This document shows positions 60,885 to 64,000 of a stretch of 64,000 nucleotides of DNA, in pieces. Made by a program: the position numbers and the translations under genes. The DNA lies in assembly GCA_032433765.1 (NCBI GenBank), contig JAVIAB010000049.1:17627296-17691295 (forward strand), written 5' to 3'. The DNA comes from Megaustenia siamemsis. Taxonomy: Eukaryota; Mollusca; Gastropoda; Stylommatophora; Ariophantidae. The stretch's first letter is position 1. Each line of letters starts with the position of its first letter. The notes under the pieces are model-generated. The model saw only the letters and a list, made by a program, of their open reading frames with translations. It ran no database searches and was not told the DNA's origin.

Positions 60885-61065
60885 AATCAATCATTCTTCT
60901 TCTTCTTTTCTTCTCCTATCCTTCCTCCATTGTCATTGGCGTCAAGAGGAGATAAAATCTGCGATTCTTTGCTCTTCTGTTGGCCTCTTCTGGTGTTATC
61001 CCTCCTAGTGACTCTAGTATTCCCTTTATCCATCTCCTTCTTGGTCTTACTCTTAAACTGGTGTA
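60885..61065 (-). mobile_element. LINE-G-like 3' end
   Basis: CTTCTTCTTCTTTTC (minus-strand AAG tail) is followed by a segment similar to 49781-49937. 61066-61325 is unassigned. Confidence 0.65.
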
Positions 61066-61330
61066 ATCAATCATTAATGTCAGATTTTAATATCTTAATC
61101 ATTTTTTTATCAAGCAAATGCCATTTTGGCCTACTCCTTTTTCCTTATAAATGTCAAGGGTTTTTTAATGCGTGCAAAGTGCACATGGGAGCCTCTTGTT
61201 TTTCGCTGTTATCCGAGAGAGCTAAGATCACATCTCACTGCTTGGAGAGAGGAAAGCCATGAAGAAACAATAAATTCAGAGAGAAATATTAAACTGTGGC
61301 AGGATTAAGTTTGAACCTCCTTGTCCAGAA

Positions 61331-61925
61331 GGAGCCACGATAGATCAATGGTTAGTGAACTGGACTACAAAGGATAAGAGGTTGGGTCCAATTCTGATTG
61401 ACAGCTTCTAGATTCCATCCATCCATCCGTAAATTGATCCATCCATCCATTGATCCATCATTCCATCCATCCATTAATCCATCAATCCATCGATTTATCC
61501 ATCCATTTATCCATCCATCCCTCCATCCATCCATCTTATCCATCCATCTATTGAGCCATAACCAGCCCATAGGGCATAGACACAGATACTCTTTCCCTGT
61601 TTCAAAAATTATTCTTTCTAGCAGTCTCAATCCTTGGTAAAGATCTTTTATCAAATCTCGTCATTTGTCTCTGTTCTGTCCAAGCATCTTGATCTCATTG
61701 AGGGAGCTGATTCCTGCTGCCATTGCCTCTCTGATCTTCTGGGTTCACCCAGCCTTAAATAAACCAGTTAAAAAACCAGATTTTTTTCTGGAATAGTAAA
61801 GCAGTACAGGCGTAATACCGACCACATTACCTCAAAAATCATGTGCCGAAGGTCTGTAAAATTATGGTCAATAACACCATATTCCCTATATGCTACTTGG
61901 CGTGACGGGGCTCCTTACTTACCTA
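61331..61925 (+). mobile_element. SINE-A split by a LINE-B tail
   Basis: The head and B box are at 61331-61405 (GGAGCCACGATAGATCAATG). The body resumes at 61738 with GGGTTCACCCAGCC and ends GGCGTGACGGGGCTCCTTACTT. The interruption carries the minus-strand LINE-B 3' end. Confidence 0.85.
61406..61737 (-). mobile_element. LINE-B 3' end with CATC-type repeat
   Basis: 61409-61555 is CATCCATC/CATTGATC tetranucleotide repeat, the expanded terminal repeat. 61556-61730 is the minus-strand tail and ORF end. 61926-62073 is unassigned. Confidence 0.8.
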
Positions 61926-62086
61926 CTTTCTTGCCCAGAGGACAAAAGCTGACCTTTAGTTTACTCAGCCTTCTTCGGCAGAACCTAGTTGTATATTCTC
62001 TAGTTTCCAATAACAGCAAAATTACCTGGAACATTTCTTCATGTTCTTTGCCCTTATTTTATTATAAGTTTGCATTGCATCATGTT

Positions 62087-62343
62087 GGAGCCGCGATAGC
62101 TCAGTGGTTAGTGAACTGGACAACAAAGGACAAGAGGTAGGGTTCGATCCCAACCGATGGCTTCTAGGTTCACCCAGTCTTTAATGTGTACCGGATTTTT
62201 TTCTGGGAAAGTAAAGCGGCACGGGCATAATACTGACGACATTACCCCAAAAATCATGTGCCGAAAGTCTGTAAAATTTATGGTCACTAACACCATATTC
62301 CCTATACGCCACTTGGCATGACAGGGGCACTTTACCTTTTTTT
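62087..62343 (+). mobile_element. SINE-A, reference full-length copy (257 bp)
   Basis: ATTGCATCATGTT is duplicated at 62074-62086 and 62344-62356. It has A box TAGCTCAGTGGTTAG, B box GGTTCGATCCC, body, GGCATGACAGGGGCACTTTA and a terminal T run. 62357-62645 is unassigned. Confidence 0.97.
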
Positions 62344-62644
62344 ATTGCATCATGTTTACACCATATAGTCTACGCTTCTGTCTTCCAACAAGTGGTGTTG
62401 AGGACTGCTCCCTAGCCTTTGGTTCATTTTGACTTTCCAGCAAGACAGCTTGTTTGTAGACAGAGTTGTCTTTCTTTGGAAAAAAAACTAGTTATACCGG
62501 ACTAAAAATCCATTCATAATGTATTTGTTTTTATTTTCACTTGGATGGATGATGCATGAGAACTTATTTGTTCACTCTACTAGTTTTTTTAGCCCTTGAT
62601 TTACTAGAGTATGCTTCCCAGGGTATTGACATGGTGTATTCTTC

Positions 62645-63002
62645 CTGATGTTCCTTGGTGATCACTATGAACTGAGCTGATGTTTAGATGGGATGAACTG
62701 AGCTGATGTTTAGAGGGGATGAACTGAGCTGATGTTTAGAGGGGATGAACTGAGCTGATGTTTAGATGGCATGAACTGAGCTGATGTTTAGAGGGCATGA
62801 ACTGTGCTGAAGTTTAGAGGGGATGAACTGAGCTGATGTTTAGAGGGCATGAACTGAGCTGATGTTTAGAGGGATTGAACTGAGCTGATGTTTAGAGGGC
62901 ATGAACTGAGCTGATGTTTAGAGGGGATGAACTGAGCTGATGTTTAGAGGGGATGAACTGAGCTGATGTTTAGAGGGATGAACTGAGCTGATGTTTAGAG
63001 GG
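62645..63002. repeat. 25-26-bp minisatellite (about 13 copies)
   Basis: The unit is GATGAACTGAGCTGATGTTT plus AGAGGG. Confidence 0.95.
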
Positions 63003-63084
63003 GTGATGGCATCAAGATGCACAGAAATGTGAAGGTGTTGTAAAGCATATGATAATAATGAAAATGTTAAAAAACAGGAAAAAG

Positions 63085-63945
63085 TGGTTTAGTAACAGCT
63101 TTACGTAGGTGAGAAACAAAACAAAAAGCTGGTGTTTAGAACAGCTTTATGTAGGTGAGAAACAAAACAAAAAGCTGGTGTTTAGAACAGCTTTATGTAG
63201 GTGAGAAACAAAACAAAGAGCTGGTGTTTAGTAACAGCTTTACGTTAGTTAGAAACAAAACAAAAAGTTGATGTTAAAACAGCATTTCATAAGTTAAAAA
63301 CAAACAAAAAGCTAGTGTTTAAAACAGCTTTATGCAAGTTAGAAAAAAAACAATAAGCTGATGTTTGAAAACAGCTTTACATAAGCTAAGAACAAAACAA
63401 AGAGCTGGTGTTTAGTAACAGCTTTACGTTAATTAGAAACAAAACAAAAAGTTGATGTTAAAACAGCATTTCATAAGTTAAAAACAAAACAAAAAGCTAG
63501 TGTTTAAAACAGCTTTATGCAAGTTAGAAAAAAAACAATAAGCTGATGTTTGAAAACAGCTTTACATAAGCTAAGAACAAAACAAAAAGCTGGTGTTTAG
63601 AACAGCTTTATGCAAGTTAGAAACAAAACAGAAAAGCTGATTTTTAGAACAGCTTTACGTAACTTAGAAACAAAACAAAAAAGCTGATGTTTAGAACAGC
63701 TTTACGTAAGTTAGAAAGAAAACAAAAAAGCTGGTGTTTAGAACAGCTTTACGTAAGTTAGAAAGAAAACAAAAAAGCTGGTGTTTAGAACAGCTTTATG
63801 TTAGTTAGAAACAAAACAAAAAAGCTGGTGTTTAGAACTGCTTTACGTAAGTTAGAAAACAAAACAAAAAGCTGATGTTTAGAACTGCTTGACGTAAGTT
63901 AGAAACAAAACAAAAAAGCTGGTGTTTAGAACAGCTTCACTTAAA
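63085..63945. repeat. 47-48-bp minisatellite built from a foldback arm
   Basis: The unit is AACAGCTTTACGTAAGTTAG then AAACAAAACAAAAAGCTGGT and GTTTAG. About 18 copies occur. The first half equals the foldback arm segment (AGCTTTACGTAGGTGAGAAA) at 30447 and 9236. 63003-63084 before it is the flank seen beside the 30.4-kb foldback (GCATCAAGATGCACAGA). Confidence 0.93.
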
Positions 63946-64000
63946 TAGTGTAAAGAGTGTCTTGTGATGACATGTTTAAATGCCATAGCACAACTGCTTG

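Overview
The window is AT-rich animal genomic DNA: spliced exons with GT/AG borders, tRNA-derived SINEs, non-LTR retrotransposon (LINE) debris, a mariner relic, a Penelope-like fragment and very abundant minisatellites. The two protein-coding sequences I recognise are a GK5-type FGGY kinase and an EGF/galactose-binding-domain protein of the kind expanded in snails and bivalves. A mollusc, probably a gastropod, is the best guess, but I cannot fix the species.

The backbone is one plus-strand gene, a putative glycerol kinase 5 (GK5) orthologue. I place eleven coding exons from 14543 to 60551, all with consistent phases. The last roughly 100 codons lie past the right edge. The first coding exon adds a repetitive N-terminal extension of about 236 residues that vertebrate GK5 lacks. 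Nearly all other sequence in 15-64 kb is intron filled with repeats.

Layout: 1-2465 is a 19-bp minisatellite; 2.5-9.8 kb is SINE/LINE debris plus about 1.2 kb of apparently single-copy DNA and a foldback element; 9.8-12.9 kb is a 22-bp minisatellite; 12.9-14.5 kb is LINE debris; 14.5-60.6 kb is GK5 with its introns; 60.6-64 kb is repeats in the next GK5 intron. About twenty-five different tandem-repeat families occur, many within about 200 bp of a GK5 exon.

Family names used here: SINE-A (tRNA head, T-rich 3' end), SINE-E (ends in ATAG repeats), LINE-B (ends in the same tail as SINE-E), LINE-C and LINE-D (end in TGA repeats), LINE-G, LINE-H, LINE-I, LINE-J, an RNase H-bearing LINE, repeats R1 and R2, and retroposon M (ends in GA repeats). 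Target-site duplications (TSDs) resolve several insertions exactly.

The most unusual object is at 25050-27817. It is a single 2.77-kb insertion into a LINE-B copy, bounded by an 11-bp TSD. It carries, in order, an intronless EGF/galactose-binding-domain gene fragment, a 38-bp minisatellite and domain M with a GA-repeat tail. Shorter copies sharing the same 3' end lie near 49.9-51.4 kb and at 37.3 kb. This looks like a non-autonomous retroposon containing host-gene sequence, organised somewhat like a primate SVA element.
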